The translations under genes were made by a program, and so were the position numbers. Below, piece after piece: positions 25,379-34,833 of a stretch of 47,077 nt of DNA; the stretch's first letter is position 1, and every line of letters starts with the position of its first letter. The notes under the pieces were generated by a model. That model saw only the letters and a program-made list of their open reading frames with translations, had not been told where the DNA came from and made no database searches. The stretch is from Oscillatoria sp. (GTDB lineage Bacteria > Cyanobacteriota > Cyanobacteriia > Cyanobacteriales > Laspinemataceae), in contig JAABSJ010000020.1 in NCBI GenBank assembly GCA_011390515.1, positions 1 through 47,077 on the forward strand, given 5' to 3'.

Positions 25379-27484
25379 ATGAATTCTGAGACTCGTATCC
25401 TGATGTGTCCCCCCAACCACTATGACGTGGATTATGTGATTAATCCCTGGATGGAGGGCAACATCCACAAATCTTCTCGCGATCGCGCCACGGAGCAGTG
25501 GCACAAACTCTTCCACATCATCAAAGAACACGCCCTAGTCGAACTCGTCGATCCCCAACCCGGTTGGCCCGATATGGTGTTTACCGCCAACGCCGGATTA
25601 GTTTTGGGCAAAAAAGTCGTCCTCAGTCGATTCTTCCACAAAGAACGCCAAGGGGAAGAACCCTATTTCAAACAGTGGTTTGAAGCCCAAGGGTACACCG
25701 TCTACGAACTCCCGAAAGATTTACCCTTTGAAGGAGCCGGAGATGCACTGCTCGATCGCGAAGGACGGTGGCTGTGGGCAGGATACGGTTTCCGTTCTGA
25801 ACTCGACTCCCACTCCTATATTGCCAAGTGGTTAGATATCGAAGTCATCTCGTTGCAATTAGCCGATGAACGGTTCTATCACCTGGATACCTGCTTCTGT
25901 CCCCTCAATCGCGGCTACTTACTGTATTATCCTCCCGCATTTGACTTTTACTCCAACCGCATCATCGAAATGCGCGTTCCCCCAGAAAAACGGATTGCCA
26001 TTGGAGAAGCAGACGCCGTAAACTTTGCCTGCAATGCGGTCAATGTTGAGGACAAAGTAATCATGAACAAGGTCAGCGATGACCTGAAACAACGGCTCAA
26101 AGCGGTCGGATTTGAGGTATTTGAAACCACCCTCAGCGAATTCTTGAAAGCAGGCGGTGCAGCCAAATGTCTGACCCTGCGAACCACAGAACCTGTGATG
26201 GAGGATATCCATGCCAACGAACCCGTCGAAAGTCGGACGATTCGCTTAGAAGGACATCTGCTCGATACAGGATTAATCAACCGGACCCTGGATGCGATCG
26301 TCGAAGGTGGCGGCAGTTTCCAAGTCTTGAATTTTAACTTGGGAGAGCAACGGCAGAGCACCTCCACTGCCGAGGTGAAAGTCTCAGCGCCTTCTCATGG
26401 CGTCATGGAAGAGATTTTAGCCCAGTTGATTGACTTGGGTGCCGTAGACTTGCCCCAAGATGAGCGGGATGCCAAACTCGAACCTGTCCAACAAAATGGG
26501 GTGGCTCCGGATGATTTTTATGTCACCACGATTTATCCCACGGAAGTGCGGATCAACGGGGAATGGGTCCGGATCCTGAATCATCGCATGGATGGGGCGA
26601 TCGCCGTGGTGCAAACTCCCCAAGGGCCGGTGGCTCGCTGCAAGCTCCTGCGCGATTTGGAACTCGGTGAGTCGGTGGTGGTAGATGTGGCTGGAATCCG
26701 CACCGTTCGGAAGACGGGAGGGCGGGAACAACGCAGCAACCAGGAATTCAGCTTTATGTCTTCGGGCGTCTCCAGTGAGCGCCGGGTGGAATTGGTGGTG
26801 GAACAAGTCGCCTGGGAATTACGGCAAATTCGCGATCGCGGCGGTAAGGTGGTGGTGACTGCCGGACCTGTGGTGATTCATACCGGCGGTGGCGAACACT
26901 TGACCCGGTTGATTCGGGAAGGGTATGTGCAGGGATTGCTCGGTGGCAATGCGATCGCCGTTCACGATATGGAACAATCGTTCATGGGAACATCCCTCGG
27001 GGTGGACATGAAGCGGGGCGTCGCTGTCCGGGGTGGACATCGGCACCACCTGAAAACGATTAACACTATTCGCCGCTATGGCAGTATTGCCAAAGCGGTA
27101 GAACAAGGTGCGCTCCAAAGCGGGATATTTTATGAATGTGTGAAGCACAATGTACCCTTTGCCCTAGCCGGTTCGATCCGAGATGATGGACCGTTGCCGG
27201 ATACTCAAATGGATTTAATTAAGGCCCAGGAAGAGTATGCGAAACTCCTGGAAGGGGCAGAGATGATTTTGATGTTATCCACCATGTTGCACTCGATTGG
27301 GGTCGGCAACATGACGCCTGCTGGGGTGAAGATGGTCTGTGTGGATATTAATCCAGCAGTGGTTACCAAACTCAGCGATCGCGGTTCTGTTGAATCCACC
27401 GGGGTGGTTACCGATGTCGGCCTGTTCCTGAGCTTGTTAACCAAGCATTTAGACCTGTTGACCTCTCCCTATCATGTAGCCTAA
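25379..27484 (+). CDS. argZ: Arginine dihydrolase ArgZ/AgrE, bifunctional type
   Basis: This 701-residue protein matches cyanobacterial ArgZ (Synechocystis) and AgrE (Anabaena). The N-terminal guanidine-modifying domain (about 1-285) converts L-arginine to L-ornithine, CO2 and two NH3. The known active-site positions N22, N71, H168 and C264 are all present by count, in VINPW, TANAG, YHLDTC and AAKCLT. The C-terminal LOR/SDH-type domain (about 290-690) has the NAD-binding fold region VVTAGPVVIHTGGG and in AgrE works as ornithine cyclodeaminase, giving proline. The enzyme feeds nitrogen from arginine (and cyanophycin) to the cell. It has no operon partner, with a 300-bp leader containing hairpins and an NtcA-like site, and a terminator after the stop. 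Confidence 0.96.
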   Translation: MNSETRILMCPPNHYDVDYVINPWMEGNIHKSSRDRATEQWHKLFHIIKEHALVELVDPQPGWPDMVFTANAGLVLGKKVVLSRFFHKERQGEEPYFKQWFEAQGYTVYELPKDLPFEGAGDALLDREGRWLWAGYGFRSELDSHSYIAKWLDIEVISLQLADERFYHLDTCFCPLNRGYLLYYPPAFDFYSNRIIEMRVPPEKRIAIGEADAVNFACNAVNVEDKVIMNKVSDDLKQRLKAVGFEVFETTLSEFLKAGGAAKCLTLRTTEPVMEDIHANEPVESRTIRLEGHLLDTGLINRTLDAIVEGGGSFQVLNFNLGEQRQSTSTAEVKVSAPSHGVMEEILAQLIDLGAVDLPQDERDAKLEPVQQNGVAPDDFYVTTIYPTEVRINGEWVRILNHRMDGAIAVVQTPQGPVARCKLLRDLELGESVVVDVAGIRTVRKTGGREQRSNQEFSFMSSGVSSERRVELVVEQVAWELRQIRDRGGKVVVTAGPVVIHTGGGEHLTRLIREGYVQGLLGGNAIAVHDMEQSFMGTSLGVDMKRGVAVRGGHRHHLKTINTIRRYGSIAKAVEQGALQSGIFYECVKHNVPFALAGSIRDDGPLPDTQMDLIKAQEEYAKLLEGAEMILMLSTMLHSIGVGNMTPAGVKMVCVDINPAVVTKLSDRGSVESTGVVTDVGLFLSLLTKHLDLLTSPYHVA

Positions 27485-27546
27485 CTGCTGAAACCCGGGG
27501 GGCGAGTTCGGTTGAACGTTCCAGTCTCTAATCTTTGATTTGCCCG

Positions 27547-27577
27547 ACCTCCCCTTATTTTAGGGGGAGGTTCATTT
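27547..27577 (+). terminator. Terminator after argZ
   Basis: An ACCTCCCC / GGGGAGGT stem with a TTATTTTAG loop is followed by TCATTTTTG, about 60 bp after the argZ stop. It is a plausible Rho-independent end. Confidence 0.75.
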
Positions 27578-27616
27578 TTGGGGAGAACAGTCTAATACTC
27601 CATACGGTATTTAAAG

Positions 27617-27693
27617 GTCTATAAAAACGGATTGTAGGGGCGCAAGCATTGCGCCCCTACAAATACCGCTTGACGCGGCTCGTTTTTATAGAC
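27617..27693. repeat. 77-bp inverted-repeat element with inner palindrome
   Basis: GTCTATAAAAACG (27617-27629) and its exact reverse complement CGTTTTTATAGAC (27681-27693) flank a perfect inner hairpin, TTGTAGGGGCGCAA-GCA-TTGCGCCCCTACAA (27632-27662). The nested symmetry resembles a tiny non-autonomous element or a dispersed palindrome family. No clear target duplication is visible. Confidence 0.75.
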
Positions 27694-27750
27694 TTATGAG
27701 TCTTGCGAAATTCCGTATAATACTAAATCCGGTTGATAAAAGCATTAAAA

Positions 27751-27805
27751 ATTGTAGGGTGGGCAATGCCCACCGAATCGAGGTGGGCATTGCCCACCCT
27801 ACAAT
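27751..27805. repeat. Perfect 24-bp-stem palindrome, sister of 21413-21462
   Basis: The arms begin ATTGTAGGGTGGGCAATGCC and are exact reverse complements around a GAATCGA loop. They share most of the 22-bp arm of the element at 21413, but with the central ATTG/AATG reversed and a new loop. The element lies 58 bp after the previous repeat. Confidence 0.9.
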
Positions 27806-28526
27806 TGCTCTCCTCGGTTCCGGGTCCCGGGTTTGGGGCGGATGGGATGCCCCTGCAAGCGGGCGATCGCGACCAGTTCTAGAAATGGCATAATCTGAGG
27901 CGATCGCCTGCTGTTCCTTGACCCCCCAGGGCTTTTTCGTCACAACTGGGGGTTGGAATCCCCGGGTGGCAACCTCTTAACATCCCCTTGCGTCTATGAC
28001 GATTAACAAACCGTCCCTAGCAAAAGAGGGAGTCACGGCAGGGGTGCTTATGATAAAAAGCATAGCCGACAAGGGAAATCGCTCAGGGTCCGTTTACTCT
28101 TGAGAACAGTTTGTCAATTTAAAGACAGTTACCCTCTCCGGTTTGATTGTAAATAAAGGTCAGGTTTTTTAAGAATTGCAACGAATTCTGACTTAATTTG
28201 CGATTGGGTTGGAACTCCCGGGCATTCTTGGGATAGGGATGATTTTAGGAAAAAGTTGCTGGTGAACTTTTCTTAACTCAAAAAATTGGCATCTACCCCC
28301 TAGGCGATCGCCGCTTGTTTCACCAGAATTTTGGGAACGGGTTAAGGTCTCCTTGACCTGATCACGGGTTAAAAATGGCCCGAATCTAAATCTAGTTTTC
28401 CCTCAATTGTTCTGATTGAACCGGGGAACTCCCGTTCAATCCTCGTTACACTCATTTTTTTATGTGCATGAAACTGAATTTATTGTTCGACTGGTCTGAA
28501 GTCAATTATTACCAGGAGTGGTACAA
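27806..28526. other. Non-coding spacer between argZ repeats and the DUF4258-like gene
   Basis: No gene can be supported here. The last 200 bp are AT-rich and probably hold the promoter of the next gene. No tRNA-like fold was found by eye. Confidence 0.45.
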
Positions 28527-28895
28527 ATGGATGCGAACAGAAAGCTCACCGCTATGATTGAAGGCGATTCCAATACCGAAGCGATCGGTTTATTGGGTGC
28601 GGTCCATCGTCGCAAAGACCTCAATCATTTAGAACGCAGGCAGCAGCAAAGGGCCATCAGTAATGCCATGATTACCGTGGCGTTAACTTATGGCAAAAAG
28701 ACTTTCAGCCGAGGCGCGTTGGTTTATACCCTGAACGATCGCAGCTTGGAAAGAACCCCTTATGCCAAGTTCATTGATGTTCTTCGGGGTCTGCGAGTCG
28801 TCTGTCTCATCGGCCCCCCGGACCCTAAAATTCTCACCGCCTACTGGCACGAAGAAACCAAACGTAGAGCAAGTAAATCTCGTTGTTACAATTGA
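28527..28895 (+). CDS. DUF4258-like small protein
   Basis: This 122-residue protein resembles the DUF4258 family, small RelE/BrnT-like alpha/beta folds, by its LNHLERRQQQRAISNAMI helix and the strand block TFSRGALVYTLNDRSL ... VVCLIGPPDPKILTAYW. I choose ATG 28527, because GGAG sits 8 bp before it; a GTG at 28518 opens the frame earlier. The N-terminal 30 residues are extra compared with the short family core. DUF4258 members are sometimes toxin-like or lone proteins; no antitoxin-like gene is adjacent, so the role is open. A 13-bp perfect inverted repeat follows. Confidence 0.65.
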   Translation: MDANRKLTAMIEGDSNTEAIGLLGAVHRRKDLNHLERRQQQRAISNAMITVALTYGKKTFSRGALVYTLNDRSLERTPYAKFIDVLRGLRVVCLIGPPDPKILTAYWHEETKRRASKSRCYN

Positions 28896-28910
28896 ACAAT
28901 ACTGGTAAAA

Positions 28911-28957
28911 ATAAAGCGTGACTCTTGTGCTAATTCCTCACAACAGTCACGCTTTAT
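28911..28957. terminator. Long-loop two-way hairpin between convergent genes
   Basis: ATAAAGCGTGACT (28911-28923) pairs with AGTCACGCTTTAT (28945-28957) around a 21-base loop. The genes on either side converge, so the 13-bp stem, with A/T-rich feet, could stop transcription from both directions. Confidence 0.6.
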
Positions 28958-28982
28958 GATTGAGACTCCCTTCAGGTTAGAC

Positions 28983-29633
28983 TTAGACAGAATTCCACCG
29001 GCGATCGAGAGTGTCTCGCAGGTCAAAAAAATCATGCCACTCCAAATATGGTTTTTGACGTTCGCCTAGATAGGTGGCAAGGCGATCGCGCGCAAATACC
29101 ATCTGCGCCTGCATCCCCAAATTCAAATCCGTCACCGAATCCCCGATCGCTACGGTTTCCCCTGCCGAATATCGCCGCATCACTTCAACCTTATTCACCA
29201 ATTCCGTCCCCGCTTCAAACTCGGAATGCACCCGCAGGTACTCGGCACCGAGGTCCACTTCTATGGCATGAATCGCCAAAACTCGGTGTTTCAAAGGGCC
29301 TAATACCGTTTCTACCATTCCCCGCAACCCGCCAGAAACAATGGCGATCGGCACCCCTTGGGTTTCCAAAAAATCCAGAAACTCCACAAACCCGGGTCGA
29401 ATCGGTTCCCCCTCCATAAAGGCCAAAATCTCTGGATATCGGTCCGAGGGAATCGATTCCAGGGTGTGTCGCACTCCCTCGCGCAGGGTTAAGCGCAATG
29501 CATAGATTTCCGGCAGCAGTTCTCGCGCCAGTGTGGGAGTGAACTCCTGCATCATCTTGACGAACGTATCTTCCGTGGTAATGGTCCCATCAAAATCACA
29601 CAAGACAATCCGTTCAAAGGCATCGGGTTTCAC
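28983..29633 (-). CDS. mtnX: MtnX-like HAD phosphatase
   Basis: This 216-residue HAD-IB phosphatase has motif I DFDGT (LCDFDGTITTED), motif II SGG (AIVSGGLRG) and motif III/IV GDSVTD (AIGDSVTDLN). It is closest in character to MtnX, 2-hydroxy-3-keto-5-methylthiopentenyl-1-phosphate phosphatase of the methionine salvage pathway; a phosphoserine-phosphatase-like specificity cannot be excluded. The frame opens at 29828, but the first 65 codons are low-complexity and unlike the family, so I place the start at GTG 29633 (VKPDAFERIVLCD). No other salvage gene is adjacent. It is divergent from the histidine kinase gene. Confidence 0.82.
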   Translation of the reverse strand: MKPDAFERIVLCDFDGTITTEDTFVKMMQEFTPTLARELLPEIYALRLTLREGVRHTLESIPSDRYPEILAFMEGEPIRPGFVEFLDFLETQGVPIAIVSGGLRGMVETVLGPLKHRVLAIHAIEVDLGAEYLRVHSEFEAGTELVNKVEVMRRYSAGETVAIGDSVTDLNLGMQAQMVFARDRLATYLGERQKPYLEWHDFFDLRDTLDRRWNSV

Positions 29634-29864
29634 AATTTTTGGGGTCAGGGTTGAGTAGAGGCTATAGAAAACCACAGATTTCACAGTCCATGCCGTAACA
29701 GGTGTAGGAGTAAGAATATCCAACAGACCAGCGCCCTTGTCAAGAGGGGCTTTCCCTTCTGAGTTCGGAGTCTTCTTCTGGTGGGTATAATTTGAACAGC
29801 CCTGCCCGTTTAGTCGTCGGATTGTCACCGTTCAGCCTTAATCCTCGTTTACAATTTTGATGCC

Positions 29865-32800
29865 ATGATCTTACCCCGTCAAATTGAGTTTCAGTTGTCC
29901 CCGGAGGGCGATCGCCAGGAAGTAGCTTCTGGGTCCCTTCACCCCGTTCTGCTTCAAGACAATCAGCCCTTCCAAGCGCTCTTTGCTGCCGCCTTAGATG
30001 CTATGCTCATCATCGATGACCGGGGTTACTACCTCGATGCCAACCCTGCCGCTTGTGACTTATTGGGGTTACTGCCTCAAGACCTGATTGGATGTACCCT
30101 CAGAGATTTTACCACACCCGGGTTTGACTTCGACCAATCTTGGCACAACTGGTTAGCACAGGGTCGAATGTGCGATGAAGTTTGCCTGATCCGCCCTGAC
30201 CAGGAAGTGCGAGAGGTGGAATATGTGGCCATAGCCAATTTTTGGGCAGATTATCATCTGTTAATTTTCCGGGATGTTACCCCCCTCCAACCCACACCAG
30301 ACTCTATTCACTCCCTCACTTCAAAATCTGACGCGGTACATCACCAACCCAGTGAAGCAGAGTATCGCTTTCAACAAATTACCCGTCATCTTCCTGGGGT
30401 GATTTATCAGTTTCGCATCCTTCCCAATGGACAGTCTTTTTTCCCATACACCAGTGAGGGGTTGAGAGACATTTATGGCCTCTCCCCGTCTGCGGTGAGC
30501 GAGGATGGGACCCCACTTTTTGAAGCGGTCCATCCCGAGGATCTCGCGCGAGTGACCCAGACGATTTTGGAATCGGCAAAGCAGCTTACACCCTGGCATT
30601 GTGAGCATCGAATTTGTCATCCGGATGGGCATTTACGCTGGGTTATAGCCCACTCTACCCCCCAGGCCGAACCCGATGGCAGTATCAATTGGTATGGCTA
30701 TATTCGGGATATTACCGAACTCAAAGCCCGGGAAAAGGCACTGCAAATGAGCGAAAGTAAGTTTCGCAACCTGATTGACAATCTCAATGATATGGTATTT
30801 ATCATTGATCCGGATGGGACGTTTAGTTATGTCAGTCCGACCTTTGAATCCATCATGGGATATATAGATTCCGAACTGTTACATCATTCTTTTGCGGAGG
30901 TTGTGCATCCTGAAGATCTAGGGATTTGTATGAATGCGTTCGAGCGATCGCTGCAAGAGGAAAAAATCCGGGGAATTGAATATCGAGTATTACATCAAAA
31001 TGGTCACTATTACTGGCATTCTACGAATGTATCAGCTTTGCTTGATGATGAGGGACAAGTAATTGCCGGTTTAGGAATTGCCCGATATATTCACGATCAG
31101 AAACAGGCCGAAATTGCAGTAAAAGAAAGTCATATTCGGTTACAACTGGCTCTGGATACCACCGGAACCGGAACATGGGAATATAATATGCAGACCAATG
31201 AGATGATTTTTTCTAACAATCAGTGGAAGAAATTTCTCGGCTATGATGCAGAGGAAATCATTGACCAGGAATTGCTCTGGGAAAATCGGGTCCATCCAGA
31301 GGATCAAGCTCAAATGTATCAAGCGTTGGAAAAACATATCCGGGGTAAAACAGAAATTTATAAACATGAACATCGGGTTTGTTGTAAAGATGGTTCCTAT
31401 AAATGGAATTTAGCGATTGGTAAAATTGTGGAATGGGATGATGAAGATAACCCGGTGCGGTTTATCGGGATTCATAGTGATGTGACCGATCGCAAAGCCA
31501 ATGAACTAGCACTGTTTGAACTCACAGAACAACTGCAAAAAGCCCAACAAGTCTCCCATCTCGGCAACTGGTCAATTGATGTTACCACCCAGAAACTCAC
31601 TTGGTCTGAGCAGGTTTTTCGGACATTTGGCATGAGTCCAGACCAGCCAGAACCAAGCTGGACTGAACATTTGGAACAAATTCATCCGGACGATCGCGCC
31701 TTCTTACAAGCGCGGGTCAGGGAAGCGCAGGAAGGAATTCCTCAAAACTTCGATATTCGCATTCGCCGTCCGGATGGAGAAGTCAGATGTGTCAATATCC
31801 GGGCTGAACTGGAGTGTCGGGGGAATCAAGTGGTGCGGATGTTTGGGACGACAATGGATATTACCGAACGCGCTCAAACGGAAAATGAACTCTATCAATC
31901 CCGGGAACTTTTAAGAACAATCCTAGATGCCTTGCCGCAGTCCGTGGTTTGGAAAGATCATCACAGTGTGTTGTTAGGCTGTAATCAAGCCTTTGCAAAT
32001 GCCTTTCAGGGGAGTAGTCCAGAGGAGTTTGTGGGTAAAACAGACTATGATTTGTGTTGGAGTTCAGAAGAAGCCGACTCTGACAGACAGAGCGATCGCG
32101 AAGTGATGAGTGGCGATCGCCCACTCCTAAAATTAGTCGAAACTAAGCCAACCCCCGATGGCAGTAACCGTTGGATAGAAACGACTAAGATCCCCCTGCA
32201 CGATCGCACCGGGGAGGTGATGGGAGTGGTTACTATCTTTGAGGATATCAGCGATCGCATCCAAGGGGAAGCCGCCCTGCGAACCAGTGAGGAAAAGCTG
32301 CGATCGCTCTTTGAACTCTGTCCCTTGGGGATTATTTTGAATGATATGCAGGGCCAATTTATTGAAGCTAATGCCGCTGCTTCCACCATTACAGGCTATA
32401 CTTTAGCCGAATTAAATCAGTTAAGCTATTGGGATTTAACCCCCCAAGAGTATGCCGAAAATGAGGCAGAGCAATTAGAATCCCTCAATACCATTGGGCG
32501 ATATGGTCCTTACCAGAAAGAGTATATCCATAAGGAAGGGTATCGGGTTCCCGTAGAACTAATCGGGGTGCGGGTTACCGGGTCCGATGGGGAACCCTAT
32601 ATCTGGTCAATTATTGCTGACATTACGGAACGAAAAGCCGCAGAAAAAGCCTTACAAGACAGTGAAGCGCAAACTCGCGCCCTCCTAGAAGCCATTCCTG
32701 ATATGATGTTGCGCTACAACCGGGATAAAGTCTTTGTCGATTATAAATGCTCGGCACAGGTGTCCATGTTACTACCCCCAAAACAATTTCTCGGCAGAAA

Positions 32801-34409
32801 ATTATATGAAATTTTGCCAGAGTTTCTTGCAGAACCAACCGGACAATTGATTGAAGAAACATTAAAAACTCAACAGATGCAGTCATTTGAATATGAACTG
32901 GTGATGCCCGATGGTGTGCGAAACTACGAAGCTCGGTTTGCACTCTGTGGGGAGGATGTGTTCTCAATTATTCGGGATATTACCGATCGCAAACAAGCCG
33001 AAGTGCGACTGCAAGCCTTGCTCAAGCGCACCCAACTGTTAAATCATATCAGTACAGAAATTCGCAATAGTCTCGAACTGGATACCATTTTGCAGAATGC
33101 GGTGAATGCAATTTTTGCTGAAATTGAAATCGATCTCTGTACCTTTGTTTGGTATCACCCAGACACTGACCCTCACAGCTTAGAAGTCGTTAAAGAACAG
33201 AAAAATCCCCAACTGGCCAGTTGGTTAGGTTCCTATCCAATGGATAATTATCCTCAACTTTTTGACCAGATGTTACAGGGCAAAATGTATCGTTTAGATC
33301 AGGTGGCTAATTCTAGCGATGAATCCTTAAAAGCCTGGTGTCAACAAGCCGGATTGGGAACCTATTTGATTTTACCGATCCATACGGCTGGAGTGCGAAT
33401 GGGTGGCTTTGAAATGGGGAGAATCGCCAGTGATAAACCTTGGCAAGATGATGAACTGGAACTGCTGCATAGCATTGGCACTCAAGTGGCGATCGCCATC
33501 TATCAAGCCCAACTCTACCAAGATTCTCAAGCCAAAAGCCAAGAACTCCAACAAGCCTATCGCGAACTCCAAGATACCCAGGTCCAGTTAATTCAAGCCG
33601 AAAAAATGTCCAGTCTTGGTCAGTTAGTGGCTGGGGTTGCCCATGAAATTAATAATCCAGTGAGTTTTATTTATGGCAACTTAACTCACGCCTCCGACTA
33701 CACGGATAATCTATTGGAACTGATTCAGATTTACCAAAACTCCTATCCCAATCCCCTCAATGAGATTATGGAATTTAGGGAAGAGATTGAATTGGATTTT
33801 CTCATTAGTGATTTCCCGAAAATTATCAACTCCATGAAAAATGGAGCGTCACGGATTCGCGATATTGTCCAGTCTCTGCGAACATTCTCCCGATTAGACG
33901 AAGCTGATGTTAAAGCCGTAGATATCCATGAAAATATTGACAGTACCTTAATGATTTTACATAATCGCTTAAAGGGTCATGGGAGAGTTCCCGAGATTCA
34001 AGTCATTAAGCACTATGGCACCTTACCCCTGGTTGAATGTTATAGCAGTCTGCTGAATCAGGTGTTTATGAATCTGTTAATGAATGCGATCGAGGCGATC
34101 GAAGAACGGCGCAACAGTTTACCCCCTGAGTCCCTATCTGATTATGTCGGCTGTATTACCTTGACGACCCAGGTTTTAGTCGAAAATCGCGTTTCAATAG
34201 TCATTCAAGACAATGGGATTGGCATGAACGCATTGGTGCAAGAAAAGTTATTTAATCCCTTCTTTACCACCAAGGCGATCGGGAAAGGAACCGGGATGGG
34301 ATTGTCAACCAGCTATCAAATTATCACCGAAAATCATCAAGGAACTTTGCGCTTTTATTCCACTGAATGCGTGGGCACTCAATTTGCGATCGAGTTACCC
34401 TTGAAATAA
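29865..34409 (+). CDS. Giant multi-PAS/GAF sensor histidine kinase
   Basis: This 1514-residue cytosolic kinase has about eight PAS domains (roughly residues 30-140, 165-285, 293-415, 425-545, 558-672, 679-798, 808-925, 933-1045), several with typical PAC ends such as DITERKAAEKAL. A GAF domain follows (about 1049-1212), then a coiled-coil linker, the phosphoacceptor H1260 in GVAHEINNP, the N-box NLLMNAIEAI, G1 DNGIGM and G2 GKGTGMGLSTS. There are no transmembrane helices, so the signals are internal (redox, light through a cofactor, or small ligands). No response regulator is nearby, so it is an orphan kinase. It starts at ATG 29865, following a divergent spacer shared with the mtnX-like gene. 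Confidence 0.95.
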   Translation: MILPRQIEFQLSPEGDRQEVASGSLHPVLLQDNQPFQALFAAALDAMLIIDDRGYYLDANPAACDLLGLLPQDLIGCTLRDFTTPGFDFDQSWHNWLAQGRMCDEVCLIRPDQEVREVEYVAIANFWADYHLLIFRDVTPLQPTPDSIHSLTSKSDAVHHQPSEAEYRFQQITRHLPGVIYQFRILPNGQSFFPYTSEGLRDIYGLSPSAVSEDGTPLFEAVHPEDLARVTQTILESAKQLTPWHCEHRICHPDGHLRWVIAHSTPQAEPDGSINWYGYIRDITELKAREKALQMSESKFRNLIDNLNDMVFIIDPDGTFSYVSPTFESIMGYIDSELLHHSFAEVVHPEDLGICMNAFERSLQEEKIRGIEYRVLHQNGHYYWHSTNVSALLDDEGQVIAGLGIARYIHDQKQAEIAVKESHIRLQLALDTTGTGTWEYNMQTNEMIFSNNQWKKFLGYDAEEIIDQELLWENRVHPEDQAQMYQALEKHIRGKTEIYKHEHRVCCKDGSYKWNLAIGKIVEWDDEDNPVRFIGIHSDVTDRKANELALFELTEQLQKAQQVSHLGNWSIDVTTQKLTWSEQVFRTFGMSPDQPEPSWTEHLEQIHPDDRAFLQARVREAQEGIPQNFDIRIRRPDGEVRCVNIRAELECRGNQVVRMFGTTMDITERAQTENELYQSRELLRTILDALPQSVVWKDHHSVLLGCNQAFANAFQGSSPEEFVGKTDYDLCWSSEEADSDRQSDREVMSGDRPLLKLVETKPTPDGSNRWIETTKIPLHDRTGEVMGVVTIFEDISDRIQGEAALRTSEEKLRSLFELCPLGIILNDMQGQFIEANAAASTITGYTLAELNQLSYWDLTPQEYAENEAEQLESLNTIGRYGPYQKEYIHKEGYRVPVELIGVRVTGSDGEPYIWSIIADITERKAAEKALQDSEAQTRALLEAIPDMMLRYNRDKVFVDYKCSAQVSMLLPPKQFLGRKLYEILPEFLAEPTGQLIEETLKTQQMQSFEYELVMPDGVRNYEARFALCGEDVFSIIRDITDRKQAEVRLQALLKRTQLLNHISTEIRNSLELDTILQNAVNAIFAEIEIDLCTFVWYHPDTDPHSLEVVKEQKNPQLASWLGSYPMDNYPQLFDQMLQGKMYRLDQVANSSDESLKAWCQQAGLGTYLILPIHTAGVRMGGFEMGRIASDKPWQDDELELLHSIGTQVAIAIYQAQLYQDSQAKSQELQQAYRELQDTQVQLIQAEKMSSLGQLVAGVAHEINNPVSFIYGNLTHASDYTDNLLELIQIYQNSYPNPLNEIMEFREEIELDFLISDFPKIINSMKNGASRIRDIVQSLRTFSRLDEADVKAVDIHENIDSTLMILHNRLKGHGRVPEIQVIKHYGTLPLVECYSSLLNQVFMNLLMNAIEAIEERRNSLPPESLSDYVGCITLTTQVLVENRVSIVIQDNGIGMNALVQEKLFNPFFTTKAIGKGTGMGLSTSYQIITENHQGTLRFYSTECVGTQFAIELPLK

Positions 34410-34499
34410 CCCCAGCAAAACCTTTGACATCCCCCAGATAATGGCAAGAGCAAATCTAAATCATTCTGACTCCAACCCGACGGCAGTCATTCTCTCCCT

Positions 34500-34736
34500 G
34501 TGATTGTTTGGTATGAAAGGAAAACTGAGGGGCGAGGAACCCTAGAAACCGCCAATGGATGCAAACTAGAAAAAGCCAAGATTACCGATCCGGTATTCCT
34601 CAAAAAATTAGAGTCTGGACATCAACCCGCCTCTAATTGCCTCGTCACCGTCAGTCTCGGTATCCCTTGGGCACCTTCAGACAGTGAAGATGAACCTCTC
34701 TGTTGGAAATTAATCGCCGGTGTCATTGAACTCTAA
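34500..34736 (+). CDS. Small conserved-looking hypothetical protein
   Basis: This 78-residue frame starts with GTG 34500. Its sequence, with GRGTLETANGCKLEKAKITD and CLVTVSLGIPWAPSDSEDEPLCWKL, has even composition and looks like a real beta-rich soluble protein, but I recognise no family. The start is uncertain: no earlier ATG exists and no good ribosome site is visible. It lies 90 bp after the kinase gene and 97 bp before the broken HEPN gene. Confidence 0.5.
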   Translation: MIVWYERKTEGRGTLETANGCKLEKAKITDPVFLKKLESGHQPASNCLVTVSLGIPWAPSDSEDEPLCWKLIAGVIEL

Positions 34737-34833
34737 GGGAATTTCCATCCCAACTGGAGTTCCTAACCCTGCTTCAACGGCAAAATCTGTAGTAAAATAG
34801 ATAAAACGATTTTTCAGGAGGTCTGCTATTTTT

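Noticed and set aside
25190..25379. Glutamine (glnA-type) riboswitch before argZ
   Set aside because: The conserved core bases of that class are not present; only simple hairpins are seen.
29634..29828. Longer N-terminus of the mtnX-like protein
   Set aside because: The 65 extra residues are low-complexity, precede the HAD motif by far more than in the family, and lack a ribosome site.
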